A stretch of 11,862 nucleotides of DNA from Candidatus Heimdallarchaeota archaeon (GCA_030603505.1 JAUVXQ010000031.1:1-11862), one strand, 5' to 3'. Shown: positions 1-6,622, counted from the first letter of the stretch. Numbers and translations are program-made. Notes: generated from the letters alone by a model not told the origin.

Positions 1-1
1 G

Positions 2-103
2 TTTGCTATACTACCAATTGAAAAAGTATTGATGAATATTGAAAATACGATTGTGAAAATTCTTTCAAAAATAATAAAACGGAAAACAAGGAAAAAGAAG
101 TAA
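2..103 (+). CDS. 3' end of an unidentified gene, cut by the left window edge
   Basis: An open frame runs from the window edge for 33 codons to a TAA at 101-103. It would encode a hydrophobic stretch (FAILPIEKVL) followed by an alternating hydrophobic/basic helix and a strongly basic tail (RKTRKKK), as at the C-terminus of a nucleic-acid-binding or membrane-anchored protein. No family can be named. The gene would converge with the HEPN gene that ends at 254. A 34-codon open frame in such AT-rich DNA could be chance, so this is only a moderate call. Confidence 0.4.
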   Translation, partial: FAILPIEKVLMNIENTIVKILSKIIKRKTRKKK

Positions 104-253
104 AATCTAAAATCAATGAGACACATACAAATTATTATGATTGAAGCCGAATCAATCTATATTCAAAGAAATATGAGACCATCTCTTCAAATATAACTTA
201 ACCATCAAAGAAATCTAAAGGTACTTTTCCTAGATTATTCTAGAATATAGAAA
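104..253. other. Short convergent intergenic region with weak hairpins
   Basis: This lies between two convergent stops. It holds a 6-bp inverted repeat (GATTGA at 139-144, TCAATC at 152-157, 7-base loop) and a perfect 12-base palindrome TATTCTAGAATA at 236-247. Either could help end transcription, but neither has a long T-run, so no terminator is claimed. No gene is seen. Confidence 0.3.
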
Positions 254-1579
254 TCATGTATTTAAATGAAATAGCAAGGAATCCTGCGTTTCTTCTGTTA
301 TTGGTTTAACAAAAAGAGATTTGTTTTCGATTTGATTCGGAATGTTCAAGTTTCTGATGATCTTATGAATTATCTCTAGAACAATATTTATGCACTTTTG
401 AATGCCATCATAGGTTTTATCTCTTGGTTCTGATTGATACTGTTTTCCATGAGCATATTTATTTCGAATTTCATAAGAATTTAGTAATTTAGTGAAAGCT
501 TCAGAACCACTCAATTTGTTAAGTTCCTCCTTAATATATAATACAGCTCTAAGTGATGTTTCAAATTTTTTTGTGTATTCAGTTTGCATAAGTAATTCTG
601 TAATTGAAATGATATTAAAATAAAGCTCACCTATTGACCTTGATCGTGGTATAATGGGAATTCTTTGAATTAAGGATGTCAAAAACTCTAAATCACTGTA
701 TAAAAGAAACAATTCTCTTTGTCTCTTTGTATCATCAATATAACTTTTTGTTTTGACAATATAGCTTAATTTCTCGAAAACATCACCTATATTGTCTGTA
801 TAAACTAAGTTATCTTTCTCAAAAATTCCTTTCAACATATTTGTTCCTGAAATTTCTTCAACCCACCCATAATCACATATAAATAAAGAAATCTTCCATA
901 TTGCTGTTAAGACTCTATCCCATTGACCATTTATCCTATCTATTTTATTTCCAAAAAAACTATTGGGTTTAAGTTGTGGGTAGCTATAAATAATGAGATT
1001 ATCACCATCTTTCTCTGTTCTTTGGATACTAAACATTTCATCTGTAAATATAGAAAAGGGAAGATTCAATATTCGAATATCATCCTCAATCTCTAAGGAC
1101 ACTTTTTTAGGAGAATCAGAATAAATTGAGAGTTTGAAATTTCTAATGTCCTTTGATAAATCTATTATTAGAAGGAGATTTTCCAAATCCAATTGAATCA
1201 TAAGTTCTTGCTCTCTAAGGTAACTCTCGACTGACAGGAAAAGTATTTTAATTAGTTTTTTCTCTACATCAAAATCTGTTGAAATTTCTTGTTCAAATAA
1301 GAACATATCCTCATTTAAGACACCAGAATCAATAAAAAGGCTATAGTATGTTCTCAATGATATAATATGATTCTGTTGTCTCTGCTGATTTTTCTGTTGT
1401 CTTTGATTTAAGGCTCTATCATACTCCATTACAGTGATATATTCAATTATTTCAAGTACAGCTTTAACATATATTTTTGTTTTTTTTATTGTAAGAGAGA
1501 GAGATTGAGGCCATTTTAGATAAACTAAATCTATAGGTGCATCAAGAATGTTTTCAAGCCAATTAGTTTGAGATGACAC
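254..1579 (-). CDS. HEPN-type protein with C-terminal RX4H motif (putative RNase), partner of ParB-like gene
   Basis: A 441-residue protein starting at GTG (1577-1579), preceded by AAGGGG at 1591-1586. The G of the start codon is also the last base of the upstream TAG, so translation of the pair is probably coupled. The key feature is near the C-terminus: residues 370-378 read EIRNKYAHG, so R372-N373 and H377 form the RX4-6H motif of HEPN domains, in the context seen in Apea-type HEPN proteins. HEPN proteins with this motif are commonly metal-independent RNases in toxin-antitoxin and abortive-infection systems (family knowledge). Helices predicted from roughly 290 to 410 fit the domain. The N-terminal two thirds (1-280) resemble nothing I recognise; residues 59-70 are a Gln-rich linker. 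Function as an RNase effector is inferred. Some RX4H HEPN proteins are non-catalytic, which would be the main alternative. Confidence 0.72.
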   Translation of the reverse strand: MSSQTNWLENILDAPIDLVYLKWPQSLSLTIKKTKIYVKAVLEIIEYITVMEYDRALNQRQQKNQQRQQNHIISLRTYYSLFIDSGVLNEDMFLFEQEISTDFDVEKKLIKILFLSVESYLREQELMIQLDLENLLLIIDLSKDIRNFKLSIYSDSPKKVSLEIEDDIRILNLPFSIFTDEMFSIQRTEKDGDNLIIYSYPQLKPNSFFGNKIDRINGQWDRVLTAIWKISLFICDYGWVEEISGTNMLKGIFEKDNLVYTDNIGDVFEKLSYIVKTKSYIDDTKRQRELFLLYSDLEFLTSLIQRIPIIPRSRSIGELYFNIISITELLMQTEYTKKFETSLRAVLYIKEELNKLSGSEAFTKLLNSYEIRNKYAHGKQYQSEPRDKTYDGIQKCINIVLEIIHKIIRNLNIPNQIENKSLFVKPITEETQDSLLFHLNT

Positions 1580-2700
1580 TAGTTTCCCCTTAATTTATCA
1601 ATCATATTAAGAGCATTTTCAACAGCGATTTTTAATTTTTTGAGAACTCCTAAATTTTCATCTGTGATGACTTGAAGCTCAGATGCAGGAATAGTGTTAA
1701 CCGTGTTTGTAGCTTTTCTTAAGTATGCTGTCCAAACTGATGGTTTAATAATTGCTTCTTGGGTTTTAATTTGCGCCATTACAGTATAAGGACCAGTATG
1801 TTCATTAATTTGCTCAATCAGTTCACTTCTATCTGTTCTAGCAACAATTTCAGCTAATGCTCTAATATCATCTCTACCAAATTTAACTATACCATCAGAA
1901 ATCCAATTTGCTAGTAGTTCCACATTTTCTAAATTTTTAATGCTTGGCAATAGAAGATCAGACTGATTCTCTTCATATTCTAACCATTCTCTAAGACTCG
2001 GTTTCTGCATTGTTTCTAGGAAAATATCAAAAGATAATTTTTGGAAAGTACTAATCTCTACATCAAGATTCTCTAGCATCCAGTTTTGCAGTGCTATAGC
2101 CCTCAGTAATCGCTTAGTTTCTCGAATAGAAATCCCGTAGCTTTCAGCCACTTGAGATTCATCCTTCTCAAGCTCTATATACAGTTCTGCAACCATAATT
2201 GCTTTTTGTAACAATTTCCAATCTTCAATAGCTACAATGTGTCTGATACCTAGAATATTCATCATATAAGAGTACTGCCCAGATTCTAAAACAATACAAG
2301 GAAGTTTTTGTAAAGTTTTTAGGAATTCCTCATTTAAACCCCCTAATTTTTCAGGATCGGACAAAATTTCCTTTACAGCGAATAGTCTTCTGTTCCCTTC
2401 AATAACTAGATAGAAGAAAATATCATTTTCATTTTTGCATTCTGTTTTAACAACTATTAATGGTTCAATCTGTATGAAACCAACACTAAGTATTGAGTTT
2501 ATCAAAACATCTATCTTAGCTCCTTTGTCTAGTTTTTTCATAATTGCACTTTGTTTTCGAAGTAAACTGTCACATGAAGGTAGTTCTCGATATTTACCTT
2601 CTCTCTCTATGGTAGAAACTAATCTTGGATTTCTTGGATCTAGAAGAAGAAACTCAGGTGCTATTAATTCGATTTTCATATTTTCATTAGTAGTTGTCAT
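1579..2700 (-). CDS. ParB/Srx-fold nuclease-domain protein with helix-turn-helix
   Basis: A 373-residue protein. Residues 21-26 (DPRNPR), 74-84 (GFIQIEPLIVV) and 101-109 (EGNRRLFAV) form the ParB N-terminal fold; the last is the variant of the GERR box that binds nucleotide (CTP in chromosomal ParB) or forms the active site in ParB-type nucleases. Residues 151-161 (GIRHIVAIEDW) match the linker common in ParB-like proteins of accessory regions, and 182-200 look like a helix-turn-helix. The C-terminal half (210-373) is helical and unassigned. No ParA gene is in the window, so a role in chromosome partition is unlikely. The tight coupling to a HEPN gene suggests a two-gene defence or toxin-antitoxin unit, with this protein as DNA-binding sensor, regulator or nuclease (inference). 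ATG start at 2698-2700 is backed by AAAGGGA at 2712-2706. It ends in TAG. Confidence 0.78.
   Translation of the reverse strand: MTTTNENMKIELIAPEFLLLDPRNPRLVSTIEREGKYRELPSCDSLLRKQSAIMKKLDKGAKIDVLINSILSVGFIQIEPLIVVKTECKNENDIFFYLVIEGNRRLFAVKEILSDPEKLGGLNEEFLKTLQKLPCIVLESGQYSYMMNILGIRHIVAIEDWKLLQKAIMVAELYIELEKDESQVAESYGISIRETKRLLRAIALQNWMLENLDVEISTFQKLSFDIFLETMQKPSLREWLEYEENQSDLLLPSIKNLENVELLANWISDGIVKFGRDDIRALAEIVARTDRSELIEQINEHTGPYTVMAQIKTQEAIIKPSVWTAYLRKATNTVNTIPASELQVITDENLGVLKKLKIAVENALNMIDKLRGN
1586..1591 (-). promoter_or_regulatory. Ribosome binding site deciding a GTG start
   Basis: On the - strand AAGGGG sits 6 bases before GTG (1579-1577), inside the last codons of the ParB-like gene. 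No in-frame ATG with a better site lies nearby, so this supports the GTG start and the one-base overlap. Confidence 0.55.
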
Positions 2701-2705
2701 AATAA

Positions 2706-2757
2706 TCCCTTTCTACTAACTCTATATATCTATTATGCATCAAGTTATAAAAAAGCT
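2706..2757 (-). promoter_or_regulatory. Promoter and ribosome binding site of the ParB-like/HEPN pair
   Basis: Reading the - strand, AGCTTTTTTATAAC (2757-2744) is an archaeal TATA-like box about 45-55 bases before the ATG. A start about 26 bases from its centre would give a 5' leader near 24 nt that holds the Shine-Dalgarno AAAGGGA (2712-2706). Assigned by pattern only. Confidence 0.4.
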
Positions 2758-2918
2758 GTATTTTGTTGTGTTAAAAAGCTGACCTTTATAATTAATTCTG
2801 TGGATAGAATCATTAAGCCCAAATTGGAATAGATTTCATTAACACTTCGATTTACTAATTTAAAAACTAGAAGCCATTTTTCCTCTTCTGGATTGTACTC
2901 ACATATTTTTTCTGATAA
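2745..2918 (-). other. 57-codon open frame directly in phase after the PLD-gene stop
   Basis: After the TAA of the PLD gene (2921-2919) the same frame stays open for 57 codons to a TAA at 2747-2745, with protein-like composition (for example EYNPEEEKWLLVFKLVNRS). It has no plausible start codon with a ribosome binding site near its beginning. It may be a former C-terminal extension cut off by a nonsense change, a readthrough tail, or chance. The PLD protein already ends naturally just after its zinc ribbon, which argues for chance or decay. It overlaps the promoter proposed for the next gene. Confidence 0.25.
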
Positions 2919-3554
2919 TTACTTTTCATTAATATTCTCACTATATCTACATATTGGATAATTTGAGCATCCATAGAACTTTCCATAACTACTTTCTCTT
3001 ATAACTAATTTCCCTACGCAATTGGGACATTTATTTTCTACATCTGTAACACTTACCTTCTTCTTAAAGAACTTCTTGAGTATTTTCGAGACAGGATTAT
3101 CAAATCTATCATTTGCATGTTTGAATATTTCAACTTTAAGCACGTCTTCAAGATATGAGATAAAATCCATTATCTGTACAATTAATTCACATTCATCTGT
3201 CGCTAAAGCAATTTCATGATTTTTTTGCATTGCTCTTTCCTGCAGATTAGCAGATCCTAATACTGCAAATTCTCTATCTGAAAGAAGGAGTTTTGCATGT
3301 AATACATCATCATAATATATGGTTACCCCACATTTTTCAAGATAGCTGATAGCTCCTTTGTGTTGGGGAGTATCGGATTTTCTAGTAATTACAGTTATTT
3401 TAACTCCTGCATTTATTCTACTTACTAATGTTTCCTTTATGTGTCCCTGAAAATCGAACCAAGGTGAAATAATGATAATTTCTTTTTCTGAATATTCTAT
3501 CAACTTCTGTGTTGCACTATACAATTCTCCAGCATAAATAATGTCTGTGACCAT
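2919..3554 (-). CDS. Single-HKD phospholipase D-family nuclease with topoisomerase-type C4 zinc ribbon
   Basis: A 211-residue protein. Residues 1-140 are one PLD domain: IIIISPWF at 26-33, then the catalytic H86-x-K88-x4-D93 motif, GSAN at 100-103 and E114. Having a single HKD motif, it would need to dimerise to form the two-histidine active site, as in the Nuc and BfiI nucleases (family knowledge). A basic linker (KKFFKKK, 160-166) leads to a C-terminal zinc ribbon with C176-x2-C179 and C196-x5-C202, the type repeated at the end of bacterial topoisomerase I, which binds single-stranded DNA. The likely role is cutting or processing DNA, possibly in restriction or repair. It stands alone and is divergent from the EVE-like gene. 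ATG at 3552-3554; a short leader is expected, since the TATA-like box lies only about 25-37 bases upstream and no Shine-Dalgarno is evident. Confidence 0.85.
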   Translation of the reverse strand: MVTDIIYAGELYSATQKLIEYSEKEIIIISPWFDFQGHIKETLVSRINAGVKITVITRKSDTPQHKGAISYLEKCGVTIYYDDVLHAKLLLSDREFAVLGSANLQERAMQKNHEIALATDECELIVQIMDFISYLEDVLKVEIFKHANDRFDNPVSKILKKFFKKKVSVTDVENKCPNCVGKLVIRESSYGKFYGCSNYPICRYSENINEK

Positions 3555-3578
3555 TCCAAAATAGAATATAGCATGGAA

Positions 3579-3591
3579 AAATAAACTTTAC
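3579..3591 (-). promoter_or_regulatory. TATA-like promoter element of the PLD gene
   Basis: The - strand reads GTAAAGTTTATTT. With a start about 26 bases from its centre, the transcript would begin only a few bases before the ATG, that is, a nearly leaderless mRNA. The same 11-mer AAAGTTTATTT occurs upstream of the divergent EVE-like gene. Confidence 0.45.
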
Positions 3592-3825
3592 TCATAGTAC
3601 TAGATCTGTTTTATCTGAAGAATAGATGAATTTACTAGTATCTATAAAGAAACAATAACATACAAGCAAGGTGATTCTATGTATCTCAAAGCATTAATGA
3701 AGTTTTGAAATCTTCTTTCTCAATTGGGTTCCCTTTTTTTCCTTTTTTATTTAACCATGAAGCCGAGTAAATTTTCAAGTAGTATAATATCTCAAGTAAA
3801 TCAAAAAACATCAGCTACACTAGAT
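3592..3825. other. Divergent intergenic region: T-tracts and a 9-codon reading frame, no firm gene
   Basis: This lies between the promoters of the PLD and EVE-like genes. On the + strand AAGGTGA (3668-3674) precedes ATG 3679-3681 and a 9-codon frame (MYLKALMKF) ending TGA 3706-3708. This is followed by pyrimidine-rich DNA with runs of seven and six T (3734-3748), which in archaea can act as a terminator. A small RNA or leader is possible but unproven. I see nothing else. Confidence 0.2.
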
Positions 3826-3837
3826 AAAGTTTATTTG
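3826..3837 (+). promoter_or_regulatory. TATA-like promoter element of the EVE-like gene
   Basis: AAAGTTTATTTG lies about 42 bases before the chosen ATG (3879). A start near 3858 would leave a leader of about 20 nt containing the Shine-Dalgarno AAGGTGAG at 3867-3874. The possible GTG at 3837 falls inside this box, so the longer reading is rejected. Confidence 0.5.
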
Positions 3838-3878
3838 TGATAAATCTTCTATATCCAATTGAATATAAGGTGAGTAAA

Positions 3879-4343
3879 ATGGAAGAAAAAAAATATTGGA
3901 AAATGTCTCCCGGTGAATATGCATATTTAAAAGATGAATTTATTAAAGACAACATAATAGCAGTAGGTCCAAGTCGAACTGGTGATATATCAAAATTTAG
4001 TGATGACGAGATAAGAGATATTCACAGAAAATACTATAATGTAAGAGGTACTTTTTATTTACAGCTTATACAGTTCCTTAGAGAATTTAAAATAGGCGAT
4101 AAAGTTCTTTTATATGGAAAGAAGTCAATTTTAGCTTTGGGCACAATCAAAGGAAAATATGAATTCAGCAGTAAATATTCATATCATCATACAAGATTTA
4201 CTGAATGGAGTAAAACATTTGATTTTGATGAATATCCAATTAGTGGTTTTAATATAGAATTACAGAATAAACTAATGCGAAATAAGACTATAATAAAGTT
4301 ATCCGATGAAGAATGGAATGAAATTGAATATTCTATCCCTTGA
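3879..4343 (+). CDS. Stand-alone EVE-like (PUA-superfamily) domain protein, putative modified-base reader
   Basis: A 154-residue protein made of one domain. Residues 6-13 (YWKMSPGE), 26-30 (IIAVG), 35-38 (GDIS), 66-96 (a helix, then KIGDKVLLYGKKSILALGTI and GKYEF) and 102-110 (YHHTRFTEW) follow the order seen in EVE-like domains at the N-terminus of McrB-type and other modification-dependent restriction proteins. In these the domain flips out and reads a modified base such as a methylated or hydroxymethylated cytosine (family knowledge). Here it carries no GTPase or nuclease domain, so it would have to act with a partner; PLD, PD-(D/E)XK and HNH nucleases are nearby but none is in the same operon. 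ATG 3879 is preferred over an in-frame GTG at 3837 because of AAGGTGAG four bases upstream and the promoter position. It ends in TGA directly before a hairpin. Confidence 0.78.
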   Translation: MEEKKYWKMSPGEYAYLKDEFIKDNIIAVGPSRTGDISKFSDDEIRDIHRKYYNVRGTFYLQLIQFLREFKIGDKVLLYGKKSILALGTIKGKYEFSSKYSYHHTRFTEWSKTFDFDEYPISGFNIELQNKLMRNKTIIKLSDEEWNEIEYSIP

Positions 4344-4374
4344 GGGATTAAAATACATATAATCCCTTTTAATA
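4343..4374 (+). terminator. Hairpin terminator after the EVE-like gene
   Basis: The last base of the stop codon begins an 8-bp perfect inverted repeat: AGGGATTA (4343-4350), 9-base loop, TAATCCCT (4360-4367), followed by TTT and an AT-rich tail. A competing small hairpin TCCC-TTGA-GGGA (4336-4347) overlaps it. The structure would work on the + strand; on the - strand it is followed by AAGGGATAG and lacks a T-run. Confidence 0.55.
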
Positions 4375-4416
4375 ATAATTTTCTGTTACCTTTCGCTAAA
4401 ATTATTCTCTATAGAA

Positions 4417-4695
4417 TTATAGAAATTTATTGCTTTTTCCCCTATTACAGTCTTTACAAGCTGTTATAAGTTTTCCATTTCATGTTTCTTTACAATTGAC
4501 CAAGGTATAAGAGGATCTATTTCTAATTCAACACCTGGAGCTGATCTACAGCAAAAATTGCATGTAAAACTATCTCTTCTTAATATTTGGGATTCTTCTG
4601 TAAATTCCCTTGTTTCATTGATATTGCTATCAATTACTTTTTCTGTATGTTAAAATAGTATTTTCGATTTTGTAACTATCAGTTCTCTTTACCAT
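4417..4695 (-). pseudogene. Decayed HNH endonuclease
   Basis: Three - strand frame segments join into an HNH protein of about 90 residues. The first runs from ATG 4695 (MVKRTDSYKIENTILTYRKS) to a TGA at 4632-4630. The second, in another frame, gives FTCNFCCRSAPGVELEID, then PLIPWSIVKKHEMENL, ending near 4467. The third gives ITACKDCNRGKSNK up to a TAA at 4419-4417. The order CxxC, GVELEIDxxIP, ENL, ACxxCNxxKSN is that of classic HNH nucleases. One missing base near 4467 breaks the gene, another shift lies near 4630, and the catalytic His of the expected DHIIP is Pro (codon CCT at 4514-4512). The protein must be inactive. Sequencing error could explain a frameshift but hardly the His-to-Pro change as well. 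Confidence 0.8.
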
Positions 4696-5017
4696 TTTAT
4701 CTAAACAATTTAGTCAGGTTTTAGTCTATCGGAATTAATTGGGATATAGCTTTTATGAGATTGAACAAATACACCAACTTCAGGTTTTTTTGATGTTTCA
4801 GCTAATAAATTTATGTCTTTGAATAACTACATATTCTGTTTCATCAATCACAAAATGAAGTAAAGAATTATCAACTCTAAGTTTTTGCAAAACTAGATTT
4901 AAACCAGGAATTAATAAAGTTAGTTTGAAGTAACAAAAGGTTAGACCATGAGTATTTGTTGTTAGAAAAGATGTTATGATAGGTAAAATTAATAAATAGA
5001 AAATATTTTTTATAGTG
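4696..5017. other. Remnant-rich stretch without an intact gene
   Basis: The - strand holds further protein-like pieces in different frames. One is residues such as LIPGLNLVLQKLRVDN and VIDETEYVVIQRHKFIS, ending near 4800. The next, in a shifted frame, is FKDINLLAETSKKPEVGVFV and QSHKSYIPINSDRLKPD, ending near 4715. They may be the 5' part of a longer ancestor of the decayed HNH gene or an unrelated dead gene. A 76-codon - strand frame (5028-4798) here overlaps the start of the next gene and is not taken as a gene. The AT-rich stretch 4985-5012 probably includes the promoter of the + strand gene that follows. Confidence 0.4.
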
Positions 5018-5764
5018 ATGTATAACAATATGAGAAACCCTTGGCAAGATATAGATTTTAATAATACCCCACCATATGTTTTAGAAAGCGAAAAAAGAGC
5101 TATTCATCAATATAATGAGACTAAAGAAAAAAGGAGCGATTATTATATCCACCTTGATTTAATTCCAGAACCTTATATAGGCAATCTTGAAAGTTGTAAA
5201 ATATTGTTGCTTTGTTTGAATCCTAGTTATGACATAAAAGATCATGATTATCATTCAAAAGACAACTATTTTCGTACAATTTCTATCAACAATTTATTAC
5301 ACAAACCTTCAGACTATCCTTTTTATTTACTAGACCCAAAAGTCAAAGAATCTCCGGGTAGTAAGTGGTGGAGAAGGATTCTTTCCAACCCCCTTGAAGA
5401 TAAAAATGATGAAAGAGGAGATCTAAGAATTGCACATTCTCTTGCGGTTGTTGAATTTTTTCCTTATCACTCGTTGAAATATAAGGGAATCGGGAAAATT
5501 ATCGAAACACAAAAGTACAGTTTTAAACTGATTAGAAAATGCATGAAAAGAAAAATAAGCATTGTCTTGATGCGTAGTTTCGAAATATGGTTTGATTCTA
5601 TTCCTGAACTAAAAGAGTATGAAAATCTATTATATTGCAGAAGTGATCAGAATCCTACTATTTCTCCTGGAAATTTATCCCAATACCGTACAAATGAAGA
5701 AAGAAAAGAAAAAAAGGAGAATTCTAATTTAGTTTATCAGAGATTGATTAATTCCTTAGATTGA
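5018..5764 (+). CDS. Uracil-DNA-glycosylase-superfamily-like protein, uncharacterised
   Basis: A 248-residue protein from ATG 5018; an in-frame ATG at 5030 (MRNPW...) is an equally good start since there is no Shine-Dalgarno, and the conserved-looking part begins with NPW. Counting from 5030, PEPYIGN (46-52), ILLLCLNPSYD (58-68), WW (113-114), VVEFFPYHS (140-148), VLMRS (179-183) and QNPTISPGNL (207-216) occur in this order. The LNPS loop after a hydrophobic strand and the late SPGN loop recall the active-site loops of the uracil-DNA glycosylase fold, and I recognise the general pattern from uncharacterised proteins of that type. Whether it removes a base, binds DNA ends or has another role is unknown. 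The tail has a basic segment (NEERKEKKE). It converges with the glutamine amidotransferase gene, 22 bases apart. It may be a base-modification sensor or repair enzyme (inference). Confidence 0.6.
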   Translation: MYNNMRNPWQDIDFNNTPPYVLESEKRAIHQYNETKEKRSDYYIHLDLIPEPYIGNLESCKILLLCLNPSYDIKDHDYHSKDNYFRTISINNLLHKPSDYPFYLLDPKVKESPGSKWWRRILSNPLEDKNDERGDLRIAHSLAVVEFFPYHSLKYKGIGKIIETQKYSFKLIRKCMKRKISIVLMRSFEIWFDSIPELKEYENLLYCRSDQNPTISPGNLSQYRTNEERKEKKENSNLVYQRLINSLD

Positions 5765-5786
5765 GAATTCTTAGCTTTTTAATTTA

Positions 5787-6581
5787 TTATTCATTACTGC
5801 TTCTCTTTGTTCCATACTCAAAACTATATAATCTATCTTTTTCCAAAGGAATCCAATTTTCATTTCTTGTTAATGGTACTGTTGCAATCACTACGGTTCT
5901 TTCTTCTACTGGTTTCATTAATAATTCTATTTCTTTGCTTTCTGATCTTATTGCTTCTGAATATGGTGGTTTTCTTTCGACATAATAGAGGGTATTTCCT
6001 TTTCTATAAGCATACATTTTTTCTCCATCTGATAATATGAAATTAAATGATCCATATTCCGCTATTCTTCCTGCTATTTCATTTAACTTATCTATTATTT
6101 CTCTATCTGTTGCTCTCTTTCCTATTTTTCTCGTTTCTTCCATTATTATACAAAAAGCTAGTTCTGAATCACTCTCACCTTTGGGTTGATAGTTTTCTAA
6201 GGAAGTTTGTAAGAACCCTTTTTGCATATCTTCTAACATTTTCCTTTTTTTTAAATGACCATTATGAGCAAAAACCCAGTTTTTATCAAATAATTCTATC
6301 ATGAATGGATGGGTATTTTCTATAGTTTGATTAACTTCTGAAGAATATCTTATATGTGAAATAAACAACTTCCCTTCAAACATATGGGGATTAATTATTA
6401 TCTCACCTGCTTTTTCACTTCTTAAAGCCATGATAGGTTCGTTTTCTACTATCCATTTGTTCCTTTGAAAATGTGCATATCCCCAACCATGATAGTTTCT
6501 AATTGAGTGCTCTTTTAAAATCTTGAATGAAAAGGAGATGTTAGTTTCTATATTACTGCTTATTCCTAGTAATTCACACAT
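5787..6581 (-). CDS. Class II glutamine amidotransferase (YafJ/EgtC type)
   Basis: A 264-residue Ntn-hydrolase. Met1 is followed by Cys2, the usual N-terminal nucleophile exposed after Met removal (MCELLG). Further family marks are HGWG (31-34), HIRYSS (76-81), THPF (90-93), FAHNGHL (104-110) and GESDSE (135-140), which bind glutamine and form the oxyanion site. The length fits stand-alone proteins of the YafJ/EgtC group; there is no synthetase or isomerase domain attached. It would release ammonia from glutamine for an unknown acceptor, or act as an amidase on a gamma-glutamyl compound as EgtC does. It lies 41 bases downstream of a PD-(D/E)XK nuclease gene on the same strand and could be cotranscribed, but the ribosome binding site is weak. 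The enzyme class is clear; the substrate is not, and it may be a housekeeping gene. Confidence 0.9.
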   Translation of the reverse strand: MCELLGISSNIETNISFSFKILKEHSIRNYHGWGYAHFQRNKWIVENEPIMALRSEKAGEIIINPHMFEGKLFISHIRYSSEVNQTIENTHPFMIELFDKNWVFAHNGHLKKRKMLEDMQKGFLQTSLENYQPKGESDSELAFCIIMEETRKIGKRATDREIIDKLNEIAGRIAEYGSFNFILSDGEKMYAYRKGNTLYYVERKPPYSEAIRSESKEIELLMKPVEERTVVIATVPLTRNENWIPLEKDRLYSFEYGTKRSSNE

Positions 6582-6622
6582 AGTTATTTATCTCATTATT
6601 CCTTATTCCTTAAGATTTTAAA

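Noticed and set aside
1579..2700. Chromosome-partition ParB
   Set aside because: No ParA neighbour and no parS-like repeats seen; the EGNRR variant and HEPN partner fit accessory ParB-like proteins better.
2435..2719. A 94-codon + strand frame
   Set aside because: Antisense to the well-supported ParB-like coding region.
3837..3878. Longer N-terminus of the EVE-like gene starting at GTG 3837
   Set aside because: The GTG overlaps the TATA-like box and the later ATG has a strong ribosome binding site at proper spacing.
4798..5028. A 76-codon - strand frame beginning inside the UDG-like gene
   Set aside because: It overlaps the start of the + strand gene, has no ribosome binding site and looks like a piece of decayed sequence rather than a gene.
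5761..6304. Several + strand hydrophobic frames
   Set aside because: They are antisense shadows of the glutamine amidotransferase, whose motifs are clear on the - strand.
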